From the NCBI GenBank assembly GCA_900539845.1, contig UQDP01000003.1, positions 62,001-126,000 on the forward strand: 64,000 bases of DNA, in the 5' to 3' direction. The notes beneath the pieces are model-generated. The model was not told where the DNA came from and did no database searches. It saw only the letters and a list, made by a program, of their open reading frames with translations. Of this stretch, positions 42,489 to 50,893 are shown piece after piece (within the stretch, counting starts at the first letter, position 1; each line of letters starts with the position of its first letter). Position numbers and translations under genes: made by a program. The stretch is from an uncultured Oscillospiraceae bacterium. Its GTDB lineage: Bacteria; Bacillota; Clostridia; Oscillospirales; Acutalibacteraceae.

Positions 42489-43403
42489 TCAATATTTTTT
42501 AAACGCACGCAGTCTTGATGATCTGGCACGCGGATTTTCCTCAAGCTCCTGCCGCGAGGGCGTTTTTGATTTAAACAAAAGCTCGCCCTTCGGCTTGTTT
42601 CCGCACACGCAGACGGGAAATTCCTTTGGGCAGGTACATCCGCGCGTCCATTGGGCAAATTTTTCTTTAACGATCCTGTCTTCGAGTGAATGAAATGAAA
42701 TAACAGCTATGATTCCGCCGGGATTAAGACATTCAAACGCATCGTCCAGCGCCAGTGAAAGGCGTTCAAGCTCTCCGTTGACTTCTATTCTTATTGCCTG
42801 AAACGTTTTTCTTGCCGGATGGCCTTTTTTCAGCTCCTTTGCAGGCATGGAACCTCTGATGATATCCACAAGCTCAAATGTGGTCTCAATGGGTTTTATC
42901 TGCCGCGATTCAACTATATTTCTTGCTATGGAACGGCTGAACTTCTCTTCGCCGTAGCGGTAGATTATATCCGCAAGCCGTTCCTGCGAATAGGTGTTTA
43001 CCACATCGTAAGCCGAAATTCCGCTGCGCGACATTCTCATATCAAGCGGCGCGTCCTTATGAAAGGAAAAGCCGCGCTGCGCATTGTCAAGCTGGAAAGA
43101 GCTTACGCCGAGATCGAGCAGAAAGCCGTCTATTCCTTTTATATTGAGATCTTTAAGAACCTTTTTTATATCCGCGAAATTCGCCTGAACGATGGTTGCG
43201 TTATCATATTCGGCAAGTCTTTCATGCAGGACTTTGATGGCGTCGGGATCCTGGTCTATCGCAACGAGTCGTCCGGCGCGCTTTGCGATTTCGCGCGAAT
43301 GGCCGCCGCCGCCGGCAGTACCGTCAACCACGGTCTTATCCTTGCTCAAACTCAGCGCATCTATCGACTCGCCGAATAAAACGCTTTTATGAATAAACTC
43401 CAT
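42489..43403 (-). CDS. rsmH: 16S rRNA (cytosine-1402-N4)-methyltransferase RsmH
   Basis: 304 residues. HKSVLFGESIDAL begins the protein and the SAM site is VDGTAGGGGHS. DGFLLDLGVSSFQLD, AQRGFSFHKDAPLDMRM and RTFQAIR-type residues (ARKTFQAIRIEVN) follow, then SFHSLEDRIVK. This is a complete RsmH (MraW). It methylates C1402 in the ribosomal P site. It starts three bases after the mraZ stop. Confidence 0.97.
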   Translation of the reverse strand: MEFIHKSVLFGESIDALSLSKDKTVVDGTAGGGGHSREIAKRAGRLVAIDQDPDAIKVLHERLAEYDNATIVQANFADIKKVLKDLNIKGIDGFLLDLGVSSFQLDNAQRGFSFHKDAPLDMRMSRSGISAYDVVNTYSQERLADIIYRYGEEKFSRSIARNIVESRQIKPIETTFELVDIIRGSMPAKELKKGHPARKTFQAIRIEVNGELERLSLALDDAFECLNPGGIIAVISFHSLEDRIVKEKFAQWTRGCTCPKEFPVCVCGNKPKGELLFKSKTPSRQELEENPRARSSRLRAFKKY

Positions 43404-43405
43404 TT

Positions 43406-43870
43406 TTAAACTTCTTTATTATGTGTATCGTTGACCTTATCCATCAAATCATATATTCCGAGTGATGAATCAAAGGTCTGCTGCATTTTATCAAATTCTT
43501 CGGGATTCCATATTTCAATGGTTTTTCCGTTGCCCTCAAAAATGATCTCGCTTTCGTTAGACAGCATTGCCATTTCCTTAAGGCGCTGATTGAGAGTAAA
43601 TCTGCCCTGCGCGTCAAGCGTGCACTCCTCTGCGTTTCGCAGAAAATCCTTTGAAGTCATATATTTTTGATTTTCCGTACCCTGCTGCATCTTCTCATAT
43701 GTGCTTTCAAATTCCTCTGTGGGATAAAGCGTTATGCACTTGCAGCCCTTAACGGTAACGGCAACCATATAAAATTCCTTACCGAGACGTTCACGCCATT
43801 TTGTAGGAACAGAGAGACGGCCCTTGCTGTCCAGCTTGTAATTATCGAGCGTGCCGACGAACAAATGCAT
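43406..43870 (-). CDS. mraZ: Transcriptional regulator MraZ
   Basis: 154 residues from MHLFVGTLDNYKLDSKGR, behind AAAGGAGGAGAGAAT. Two SpoVT/AbrB-like half domains each carry a DxKGR or DxQGR motif: LDSKGRLSVP near residue 12 and LDAQGRFTLN near residue 90. MraZ forms ring-shaped oligomers and binds direct repeats in front of its own operon. Such repeats are present at 43911-43950. It heads the cluster, so autoregulation of division and cell wall genes is expected. Confidence 0.97.
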   Translation of the reverse strand: MHLFVGTLDNYKLDSKGRLSVPTKWRERLGKEFYMVAVTVKGCKCITLYPTEEFESTYEKMQQGTENQKYMTSKDFLRNAEECTLDAQGRFTLNQRLKEMAMLSNESEIIFEGNGKTIEIWNPEEFDKMQQTFDSSLGIYDLMDKVNDTHNKEV

Positions 43871-43910
43871 ATTCTCTCCTCCTTTACAAGACAATTTAGC
43901 GGAATTCAAG

Positions 43911-43950
43911 TGGGATTTAATTGAATTTCATGGGATTTTAATGGATTTAC
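43911..43950. promoter_or_regulatory. MraZ boxes upstream of mraZ
   Basis: Four direct repeats with an exact 10-base period on the plus strand: TGGGATTTAA, TTGAATTTCA, TGGGATTTTA, ATGGATTTAC. The TGGGA-N5 layout matches known MraZ operators. They lie in the 5' untranslated region between the promoter and the mraZ start. Confidence 0.85.
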
Positions 43951-43965
43951 TCCCTCGTGCTTATA

Positions 43966-43994
43966 ATTATAATAGTCTCGACCGCCGTTGTCAA
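43966..43994 (-). promoter_or_regulatory. Consensus promoter of the dcw operon
   Basis: On the minus strand TTGACA (43994-43989), 17 bases, TATAAT (43971-43966): perfect hexamers. Initiation is expected near 43959, directly before the MraZ boxes. Confidence 0.93.
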
Positions 43995-44057
43995 GGTAAA
44001 AATCTTAACACCGTGTTTTGTAACAGAATTGTAATAAATGTTGTATCCGCGGCGCTG

Positions 44058-44086
44058 TTGTGTTAAAAGCCCGAATATGTTATAAT
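44058..44086 (+). promoter_or_regulatory. Promoter of the GPH transporter gene at 44108
   Basis: TTGTGT (44058-44063), 17 bases, TATAAT (44081-44086), then GGAGGT before the start. Confidence 0.75.
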
Positions 44087-44107
44087 TCTGTAACGGAGGT
44101 AAAACTT

Positions 44108-45514
44108 ATGGCTGATTATAAAACGACCTGGAGAGAAAAAATAGGCTACGGCGTAGGGGCGATAGGTCTGGACCTTTCCTACGGGCTTTTCTATTCATAC
44201 CTTTCCTATTATCTTTCAAGCGTTCTGGGGCTGAAAGAGGCATTTCTGCTCATTCTCACGCCGCTTGCAAGAATATGGGACGGAATCAACGACCCCATCA
44301 TGGGCACTATCGTGGACAGCACGAAAACAAAAATGGGCAAATACCGCCCCTGGATATTAATAGGTACGGCGTCAAACGCCATTGTGCTTTCCCTGCTTTT
44401 TACTTCTTTCGGAATGAGCGGCACGAAGCTTTATGTTTACATAGGATTTATGTATGTGCTTTGGGGAATGACAAACACAATGGCAGATATTCCCTATTGG
44501 TCTATGGTGCCGAGCTTTACCAATGACCCGAAGGACAGAAATCTTGTTGCCACGGTAGCAAGAACATTCAGCGGTTTCGGACAGGGTGTTATAACGGTGA
44601 TGACTCCCATCGTTCTTCCGCTGCTTTCAAGCGGTATGGAAAAAACAGAGGACGGCTACAGCGCTTCCGGCTTTTCGCGCTGGGCAATCATCTGCGGAAT
44701 CCTTCTTGTTACTTTTGCCGTGATCTGCGTGCTTTCCACAAAGGAGCGTCATGTTGTTTACAACAATGATAAATTCAGCTTCAAAAAAATGTTCAAGGTC
44801 ATAGCTTCAAACGATCAGCTGGTGATCTTTATGATATTTGCTATGATCTCAAACGCCGGCTGGTATCTTACAAGCGGAACGGCAGTTTACTATTTCACCG
44901 ATGTGCTCGGCGAGAGCACGGCGCAGAGTCTGTTTTCAATAATCGGAGCTATCGGTTCGGTTCTCGGTCTGCTTGTCATCCCTGTTTTAAGCAAGAAGTT
45001 CTCAAACCGAACCATATATCAAATATCACTCATCATGGCTATCATCGGTTATGTGCTGATGTATATCTTCGGTCCTGTTCTCAAAATTACGATCGCACTT
45101 GACATCAGCTATATTCTTGCCAGCATCGGCATCGGCTCCATGTTCGTTGCGCAGACGGTATTCCTTGCCGATATCGTTGACTACGGCGAATATAAAAACG
45201 GGCAGAGAAACGAGAGCATAACATTTTCCATGAAGGGCTTTCTTCAGAAAATGGCTTATACGATCCAGACGATCTTCCTGTTCGGCGGTCTCGGTATTAT
45301 GAATTACAACGAACAGATCCTGAGCGGCTCTATCAACGAAGCAACAAAAACGGCTATCGGAATCATCTGTTTTGCCATACCGCCCGTACTCATGGTTCTT
45401 TCACTCATAATTTTCAGCACAAAATTCAAAGTTTACGGTGAACTCAAGCAGAAAGTTCATGACTTCATAGCTGAAAAGCGCGCGTCTGAGGCAGAGCAAA
45501 AAGCGGCGGAATAA
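44108..45514 (+). CDS. GPH (MelB-like) sugar:cation symporter
   Basis: 468 residues from MADYKTTWREKIGYG, 12 membrane helices. LARIWDGINDPIMG and DSTKTKMGKYRPW form the N-terminal GPH signature. DIVDYGEYKNGQRNES is the conserved C-terminal-half motif. It imports an unknown glycoside with a cation. GGAGGTAAAACTT precedes the ATG. It is monocistronic, divergent from the dcw operon and closed by its own terminator. Confidence 0.92.
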   Translation: MADYKTTWREKIGYGVGAIGLDLSYGLFYSYLSYYLSSVLGLKEAFLLILTPLARIWDGINDPIMGTIVDSTKTKMGKYRPWILIGTASNAIVLSLLFTSFGMSGTKLYVYIGFMYVLWGMTNTMADIPYWSMVPSFTNDPKDRNLVATVARTFSGFGQGVITVMTPIVLPLLSSGMEKTEDGYSASGFSRWAIICGILLVTFAVICVLSTKERHVVYNNDKFSFKKMFKVIASNDQLVIFMIFAMISNAGWYLTSGTAVYYFTDVLGESTAQSLFSIIGAIGSVLGLLVIPVLSKKFSNRTIYQISLIMAIIGYVLMYIFGPVLKITIALDISYILASIGIGSMFVAQTVFLADIVDYGEYKNGQRNESITFSMKGFLQKMAYTIQTIFLFGGLGIMNYNEQILSGSINEATKTAIGIICFAIPPVLMVLSLIIFSTKFKVYGELKQKVHDFIAEKRASEAEQKAAE

Positions 45515-45521
45515 CATAAAA

Positions 45522-45550
45522 AAACGGCGGAAATAAACTCCGCCGTTTTT
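45522..45550 (+). terminator. Terminator of the GPH transporter gene
   Basis: AAACGGCGGA / TCCGCCGTTT followed by TTTC, seven bases after the stop. Confidence 0.88.
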
Positions 45551-45572
45551 CAATAATGACTCTATTTATGCA

Positions 45573-45607
45573 AAAAGCCTGAATTCATTGAAAGAATTCA
45601 GGCTTTT
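45573..45607 (-). terminator. Terminator of the rsmD-coaD-coiled-coil-ogt operon
   Basis: AAAAGCCTGAATTC / GAATTCAGGCTTTT, a perfect 14-bp stem with TTTTTGC following on the minus strand. Confidence 0.9.
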
Positions 45608-45619
45608 CATTATATCATT

Positions 45620-46087
45620 TTATTTATTCATTTCAAACTCAAGCAGAAAACGCTTAACCTCAAGACCTGCGGCAAATCCCGTCAGGCTGCCGTCTGAGCC
45701 AACGACTCTGTGGCACGGAACGATAATGAGCAATGGGTTATCATGAACCGCAGAGCCAACAGCGCGCGACGCTTTCGGGTTCCCGATTGCCGACGCGATA
45801 CCGCCGTATGAAACCGTACTGCCGTACGGTATTTTGAGAAGCTCGTTCCACACGTTCTGTCTGAACGGCGTTGCTGCCGCGAAAGAGAGCGGAAGATCAA
45901 AATCCCGGCGTTTACTGAGGAAATATTCTTCCAGACGGCTGACCGTTTTTTCAGTGAGCGCAGACGGAGAACAGGACGCGTAATTTTCAGCAGTGCCGTT
46001 ATCAAAAAACACACGGATAATAAAACCGTCCTTTTCAATAACTCTCAATCTACCGACCGGGGATTCATAAACCGAAGAACATATCAT
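45620..46087 (-). CDS. ogt: Methylated-DNA--protein-cysteine methyltransferase
   Basis: 155 residues. The active-site PCHRV occurs in LIIVPCHRVVGSDGSLTGFAAG (read in two parts), with the family's GSTVSYGGIASAIGNPKASRAVG helix-turn-helix region before it and LEVKRFLLEFE at the end. It transfers alkyl groups from O6-alkylguanine to its own cysteine and is used once. No strong ribosome binding site is seen; it follows the coiled-coil gene by 18 bases and is probably translated from the same mRNA. Confidence 0.94.
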   Translation of the reverse strand: MICSSVYESPVGRLRVIEKDGFIIRVFFDNGTAENYASCSPSALTEKTVSRLEEYFLSKRRDFDLPLSFAAATPFRQNVWNELLKIPYGSTVSYGGIASAIGNPKASRAVGSAVHDNPLLIIVPCHRVVGSDGSLTGFAAGLEVKRFLLEFEMNK

Positions 46088-46105
46088 ATATGCGTATTTT
46101 AAGCT

Positions 46106-46666
46106 TTATTCAGCGGAGTTCTTTTTATTGTTTATGCCCTGACGTATTCTTCTGACGTCCGTAAGCGCCTTATAAAGCGCGTCATCAATGGCAAGCAGCG
46201 TGTCGTCTGCATAATTGTTTACGGCAGTAAGCATCTCACGGCTCTTGTTCTGCGCGTTTGTGAGCATCTCATTTGCCTTCGTTGTGGCATTGCCCAAAAT
46301 CTCTGAAGCCTGATTCTGTGCTTCTTTAACATAGGCATTGCCCTCTTCCTTTGCCTTTGCGATGATGTCTGCCGCCTCGGCCTGAGCCGTCTGCGTGATT
46401 TGGTCGCGCGCAACAAGCTCTCTTGCCTGCGCCTGCGCCTGGGCAATAATATCATCGCGTTCCTTTTTCGCTTCTTCAAGAATGCTGTTTCTGGAATCAA
46501 CGATTGCCTTTGCCTGCTTTGTTTCCTGCGGAGTATTAAGGCGGATATCCTCAATGATGGTTTTGATTTTATCTACATCCACAAGGCTTTTTTTGGTCAT
46601 AGGCATTGAAGTGGCGTCGTCGAGCACATCCTCAAGATCTTCAAGCAAAATGTCCGTATTCGTCAT
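46106..46666 (-). CDS. Coiled-coil protein, DivIVA- or ATP-synthase-b-like helix pattern
   Basis: 186 residues, almost entirely helical and rich in Ala, Glu, Lys and Gln. An N-terminal part (MTNTDILLEDLEDVLDDA) precedes VDVDKIKTIIEDIRLNTPQE, and a long coiled coil with 11- and 7-residue periodicities (AQAQARELVARD, ADIIAKAKEEGNAYVKEA) runs to about residue 150. It is soluble with no membrane span. Proteins of this kind next to coaD and rsmD are common in Clostridia and are often labelled DivIVA-like or ATPase. The function is not known; a cell-pole or division scaffold is one possibility. AAGGAGATATAAAA precedes the ATG, inside the coaD end (26-base overlap). Confidence 0.75.
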   Translation of the reverse strand: MTNTDILLEDLEDVLDDATSMPMTKKSLVDVDKIKTIIEDIRLNTPQETKQAKAIVDSRNSILEEAKKERDDIIAQAQAQARELVARDQITQTAQAEAADIIAKAKEEGNAYVKEAQNQASEILGNATTKANEMLTNAQNKSREMLTAVNNYADDTLLAIDDALYKALTDVRRIRQGINNKKNSAE

Positions 46667-47150
46667 TTTTTATATCTCCTTTACATCTTTTTACTACTTC
46701 ATCTAAAATCTCCTGCGGCACAAAGCGGGAAATATCCCCGTCAAGCCGGCAGACCTCCTTTACCATGCTTGAGGAAAGGAACATGTTCACTCCCCTTGCT
46801 GTAAGAAATACGGTCTCCAACTCCGGCAGAAGACTTTTATTCGTAAGAGCCTGCTGAAATTCATACTCAAAATCAGACATGGCTCTTAAGCCCTTAACAA
46901 TCGCAACGGCTCCAACCTGCTTTGCGTAATTCACAAGCAGCCCGTTATAAGTATCTATTTCCACATTTTTCTTTTTTACACATTTTTTCAGTAGATCAAC
47001 ACGTTCGTGAAGTGAAAACAGCGGATGCTTTTCGCTGTTTGAAGCAACAAGCACAATAACCTTGTCAAAAAGTTCCGCAGCACGCTCTATTATATCTATA
47101 TGACCGAGCGTAACCGGGTCAAAGCTGCCCGGACAAATGGCAATCTTCAT
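46641..47150 (-). CDS. coaD: Phosphopantetheine adenylyltransferase CoaD
   Basis: 169 residues. GSFDPVTLGHIDII holds the nucleotidyl-transferase HxGH-type site (here T-L-GH), GLLVNYAKQVGA and IVKGLRAMSDFEYEFQ follow, and SSSMVKEV is the ISSTxVR-like segment. It makes dephospho-CoA, the penultimate step of coenzyme A synthesis. Its ATG overlaps the rsmD stop as ATGA. Confidence 0.97.
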   Translation of the reverse strand: MKIAICPGSFDPVTLGHIDIIERAAELFDKVIVLVASNSEKHPLFSLHERVDLLKKCVKKKNVEIDTYNGLLVNYAKQVGAVAIVKGLRAMSDFEYEFQQALTNKSLLPELETVFLTARGVNMFLSSSMVKEVCRLDGDISRFVPQEILDEVVKRCKGDIKNDEYGHFA

Positions 47151-47695
47151 CTGTTAATATCCTTTCGGTAAAGGGTGATCTTTGTTTTACCGTAACGCCT
47201 GCTTTTGATTTGATTAAGCGAGCCGACATTTTCAGGCAGTTCCTCTTTTGCAGAGGTCTCGCATGCCACAAGCGCATGATCGTTAAGCCGGCTTTCTATA
47301 ACGGGCAGGATCACGCCTATAAGCCCTTTGCCGTAAGGAGGATCCAAAAAAACGATATCATATTTCCCGCAGGACGCTGCAAAGCTCTGCGCGTCCGTAA
47401 GTATCAAACGGTATCTTCCGGCAAAGCCGCATTTTTCCGCATTTCTTTCCACCACCGCGCCGGCTCTTTTATTATTCTCCACAAAATCGCAGAAAGCAGC
47501 GCCGCGTGAAAGCGCCTCTATCCCCATCTGACCCGATCCGGCAAACAGATCAAGCACACGTTTTCCCTCTATTTCAAACTGGAGCATACTGAAAAGAGCT
47601 TCTTTAACGCTTTCGGCTGTCGGCCTTGTGACATCGTCGCCCGCAAGCGTTTCAAGGCGGCGTCCTCTGGCGCTGCCGGTTATAACTCTCATCAT
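47147..47695 (-). CDS. rsmD: 16S rRNA (guanine-966-N2)-methyltransferase RsmD
   Basis: 182 residues. RVITGSARGRRLETL near the start, VLDLFAGSGQMGIEALSRGA is the SAM-binding block (in two overlapping motifs), and IVFLDPPYGKGL contains the NPPY-like DPPY catalytic motif. It methylates G966 of 16S rRNA. A GCAGGGATG stretch makes one of two adjacent ATGs (47695 or 47692) the likely start. It is the first gene of rsmD-coaD-coiled-coil-ogt. Confidence 0.94.
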   Translation of the reverse strand: MMRVITGSARGRRLETLAGDDVTRPTAESVKEALFSMLQFEIEGKRVLDLFAGSGQMGIEALSRGAAFCDFVENNKRAGAVVERNAEKCGFAGRYRLILTDAQSFAASCGKYDIVFLDPPYGKGLIGVILPVIESRLNDHALVACETSAKEELPENVGSLNQIKSRRYGKTKITLYRKDINR

Positions 47696-47800
47696 AAACA
47701 TCCCTGCCGAAACGGAAGGCGGATATCTCCGCTCCCCGAAATTATACACATAACATTATACATTTCAATGTGCGCATAGTCAAGTTCAGAAATATTATTT

Positions 47801-49621
47801 TTACATTTTGTGATAAAATTCGTAAATTTTGCCTGCGTCCTTTCGGCTGACTGACGGACACTCTGCCAGCTTTTCCGGCGTTTGCTCCTTTATTGCCGAT
47901 ATCGTTTTAAAATGCTTCAGAAGCGCCTTGGCTTTTTTCTCCCCTATGCCTTCGATCTGCATAAGCCCGGAGGAAAAGGTGCTTTTGGTATGCTTTTTAT
48001 GATGATAGGCGATTGCGAAACGGTGAACCTCTTCCTGAATATTTGAAACAAGAGTGAATGCGCTGCGATGGGAATTTATTTCTATCTCTCCGCCGCCGAA
48101 AGCGATGGCGCGCGTTCTGTGTTTACTGTCCTTCACCATTCCGAAAACAGGCACGTTCAGCCCCATTTTTTCTATCACCGGCAAAACTGCGTTGACCTGC
48201 GGCTGACCTCCGTCGAGCAGGATAAGGTCGGGCAGTATCTTAAATGTGCTGCCCTCTTCGTCATTATAATAATGATTGAATCTGCGTGTCAGCACCTCAT
48301 TCATGGAACCGACGTCATTCTGACCGTCAAAGCCTTTGACGGAAAAGCGCTTATACGCCGATTTCATAGGTCTGCCGTTGTGAAACACGACCATCCCTGC
48401 AACATTATCCGCTCCGAAGGTGTGAGAAATATCGTAGCTTTCTATATATTCCGGCGGTTTGTTGAGTCCGAGGAGCACGGCAAGCTCCTCAAGCGCAGCA
48501 AACTCCCTGCCGAGCCTGCCCTCGCTCTGCGCGAGGTGCTCGTTTGCGTTGCTTATGCACATATTCAGAATAGACAGATGCTCGCCCTTTTGAGGATGTA
48601 TGAATTCCACCTTTTTCCCCCGCTGCTTTTCAAGGAATTCGCGCAGTAGCTCCTCATCCTCGATCTCACCGTCAACCGCGATACGTGACGGTATCCTGCT
48701 TCGCATCGAATAATAACGCTCGATAAGCTCAAGTCTCGCGGCTTTGAGGTCTTCCTGTGAATCTATAAGCCAGTATTCGGTATCACTGAGCCTGCCGCTT
48801 TCAAATCGCAGCACCTCAAAGCAGGCTTTCTTTTTGCCGTTTACAAGAGCAAAAACATCCTCCTCCGGCACATTGATCGAGACCACTTTCTGGCGCTCGT
48901 CCAGATTTTTTATGGCTCTTATCCTGTCTCGCAGCTTTGCTGCCTCTTCAAATTTCATCTCTTCGGCAAGCTGATTCATCTCCGCAGTCATCTCGCGAAC
49001 AGACGCTTTGCTGCCGCCTTTCAGAAACGCAACGGCATCCTCCACCGTTTTTGCATATTCCTGCTGCGTGATTCGACCGGCACAGGGGGAACAGCACAGA
49101 CCCATAAAGCCGTTCAGGCACGGTCTTGACTTTCCGTATTCCTGCGGGAATTTTTTACTGCATCTGGGCAGTTTGAAAATCTTAAGCGTTTCCTCCACAG
49201 CCTGTTTAACGGAAAAGCCGGAGATATAAGGTCCTATATAAGACGCGCCGTCATCATCCATCCTTTTACACTCCGCGATCCGCGGAAAATCACCTTTTGT
49301 GATCTTAATATAATTATATCCCTTGTCATCTTTAAGCAGGATGTTGTACTTCGGCATATGCTGTTTGATAAGCGAGCACTCAAGCACGAGCGCCTCAAAT
49401 TCCGTATCCACAAGAATATAATCAAAATCATCCACATTTTCGACCATTTTGATCACTTTCAGCGAATGACCGGCATGCGAACCGAAATAAGAGGAAACGC
49501 GGTTTTTGAGTTTCTTTGCCTTACCGATATATATTATTTTTTTATCCTTGTTTTTCATCAGATATACTCCCGGCTGAAGCGGGAGCGCCATTGCTTTTTT
49601 CCGAAGTTCCTTTTGAGTCAT
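47801..49621 (-). CDS. uvrC: UvrABC excinuclease subunit C
   Basis: 606 residues. An N-terminal GIY-YIG nuclease (PGVYLMKNKDKKIIYIGKAKKL, in pieces at about 17-38) is followed by the Cys-rich region, the UVR domain (about 205-240, EMNQLAEEMKFEEAAKLRD) and the RNase-H-like second nuclease (SYDISHTFGADNVAGMVVF). Two helix-hairpin-helix motifs close it (IEGIGEKKAKALLKHF). UvrC makes both incisions in nucleotide excision repair. AGGTGAAACGG marks the ATG at 49621. Confidence 0.97.
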   Translation of the reverse strand: MTQKELRKKAMALPLQPGVYLMKNKDKKIIYIGKAKKLKNRVSSYFGSHAGHSLKVIKMVENVDDFDYILVDTEFEALVLECSLIKQHMPKYNILLKDDKGYNYIKITKGDFPRIAECKRMDDDGASYIGPYISGFSVKQAVEETLKIFKLPRCSKKFPQEYGKSRPCLNGFMGLCCSPCAGRITQQEYAKTVEDAVAFLKGGSKASVREMTAEMNQLAEEMKFEEAAKLRDRIRAIKNLDERQKVVSINVPEEDVFALVNGKKKACFEVLRFESGRLSDTEYWLIDSQEDLKAARLELIERYYSMRSRIPSRIAVDGEIEDEELLREFLEKQRGKKVEFIHPQKGEHLSILNMCISNANEHLAQSEGRLGREFAALEELAVLLGLNKPPEYIESYDISHTFGADNVAGMVVFHNGRPMKSAYKRFSVKGFDGQNDVGSMNEVLTRRFNHYYNDEEGSTFKILPDLILLDGGQPQVNAVLPVIEKMGLNVPVFGMVKDSKHRTRAIAFGGGEIEINSHRSAFTLVSNIQEEVHRFAIAYHHKKHTKSTFSSGLMQIEGIGEKKAKALLKHFKTISAIKEQTPEKLAECPSVSRKDAGKIYEFYHKM

Positions 49622-49686
49622 CCGTTTCACCTGTCAAAAGTTTTTGCCGAAATATTTTATCACAAACAAAACTGCCGGTAAAGATA

Positions 49687-49715
49687 AAAAAACACGGCGC
49701 ATATCAAGCGCCGTG
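49687..49715 (-). terminator. Terminator of ptsH
   Basis: CACGGCGC / GCGCCGTG followed on the minus strand by TTTTTTT (49692 leftwards). Confidence 0.9.
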
Positions 49716-49731
49716 AACCGGTCATATTCGT

Positions 49732-49995
49732 TTATTCCGTAAAACCGCTTTTTACGAGTGCCACAAGGCCCTCTACTGCCTCTTCCTCGTCTGAGCCGTC
49801 CGCAATGATACGAATATCGGTTCCGCCCATAATTCCGAGTGAAAGAACACCGAGAAGGGATTTAGCATTAACTCTTCTCTCCTCTTTTTCAACCCAGATC
49901 GATGACTTGAATTCGTTGGCTTTCTGAATAAAGAATGTTGCCGGACGGGCATGAAGCCCTACCTGATTTTCAACCGTTACATCTTTAACAAACAT
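49732..49995 (-). CDS. ptsH: Phosphocarrier protein HPr
   Basis: 87 residues from MFVKDVTVENQVGLHARPA. The phospho-accepting His is in GLHARPA (residue 15), and the regulatory Ser is present in NAKSLLGVLSLG (residue 46 region), as in Gram-positive HPr that HPr kinase controls. HPr relays phosphate from enzyme I to sugar PTS permeases and, when Ser-phosphorylated, assists CcpA. It is a single-gene unit: ptsI and hprK are not next to it. GAGAGGT precedes the ATG. The promoter spacer holds a palindrome. Confidence 0.95.
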   Translation of the reverse strand: MFVKDVTVENQVGLHARPATFFIQKANEFKSSIWVEKEERRVNAKSLLGVLSLGIMGGTDIRIIADGSDEEEAVEGLVALVKSGFTE

Positions 49996-50052
49996 AATAA
50001 AACCTCTCATTTCAAGAATTAAAAAGTTTTTGCCTTTTAAACTGTATTACAT

Positions 50053-50080
50053 ATTATACCACTAAACTTGTTTAGGTCAA
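50053..50080 (-). promoter_or_regulatory. ptsH promoter with a palindromic operator in the spacer
   Basis: On the minus strand TTGACC (50080-50075), 16 bases, TATAAT (50058-50053). The spacer is almost filled by the perfect palindrome CTAAAC-AA-GTTTAG (50075-50062). A bound repressor there would block RNA polymerase. It does not match the cre, LexA or Rex consensus. Confidence 0.8.
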
Positions 50081-50164
50081 TGTGTTGGGGCAAAGTTCGT
50101 ATGACTTATAGATTTAACACAAAATATTGTGCCCCGATTTGTGCAAAATTCACATAATTTTTAT

Positions 50165-50893
50165 TTATCGTTTCAAATCGGACAGAAATTTCATGTCATT
50201 CTCCGAAAGCTGCGCTTTTTCGAGCATATCCGGGCGTCTGTCCGCCGTGCGTTTCAGTGCCTGTTCCCTGCGCCACTTTTCCACATTTGCATGGTGTCCC
50301 GTAATGAGGACATCAGGCACCTGCCTGCCGCGCCATTCAAAAGGTCTTGTATACTGTGGATACTCAAGCAGAGAGGAATAATGGCTCTCCTCCGTGAAGC
50401 ACTCATCGCTGGAGAGCACACCCGGTATCATACGGGAAACAGCATCCGCAACGATAAGTGCCGGAAGCTCGCCGCCCGTGAGCACATAGTCACCCACCGA
50501 AATCTCCTCCGGCTGCAGCTCCTCTATCACCCGCTCGTCAACCCCCTCATAATGACCGCACAGCAGGGCAAGATGATCAAGCTTTGCAAGCGCCTTAACT
50601 CTTTCCTGCGTAAGCGTTTTGCCCTGGGGCGTAAGATAAATAAGATGCGGCTTTGTGCCGGCTTTTTTGCATATATCCTGATAGCAATCAAAGATCGGCT
50701 GCGCCTGCATGATCATTCCCATTCCGCCGCCGTAAGGGGAATCGTCAACACGTCGGTGCTTGTCCGTGGTGTAATCCCTGATATCCGTGCATTCAATCCG
50801 AACGATGCCGGCTGAACGCGCTCTGCCTATAACGCTTGAATTCAGATAGGCAAGGCACATATCGGGAAAAAGAGTCATTATATCAATTCTCAT
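50165..50893 (-). CDS. trmD: tRNA (guanine-37-N1)-methyltransferase TrmD
   Basis: 242 residues. RIDIMTLFPDM starts the protein. DDSPYGGGMGMIMQ and YLTPQGKTLTQ follow, and the trefoil-knot SAM-binding loop is LLCGHYEGVDERV with SVGDYVLTGGELPAL. It makes m1G37 in tRNAs and prevents frameshifting. The start overlaps rimM by 11 bases. Confidence 0.97.
   Translation of the reverse strand: MRIDIMTLFPDMCLAYLNSSVIGRARSAGIVRIECTDIRDYTTDKHRRVDDSPYGGGMGMIMQAQPIFDCYQDICKKAGTKPHLIYLTPQGKTLTQERVKALAKLDHLALLCGHYEGVDERVIEELQPEEISVGDYVLTGGELPALIVADAVSRMIPGVLSSDECFTEESHYSSLLEYPQYTRPFEWRGRQVPDVLITGHHANVEKWRREQALKRTADRRPDMLEKAQLSENDMKFLSDLKR

Noticed and set aside
50062..50075. LexA, Rex or cre site in the ptsH promoter
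   Set aside because: The palindrome lacks the GAAC/GTTC core of LexA, the TTGTGAA core of Rex and the cre consensus.
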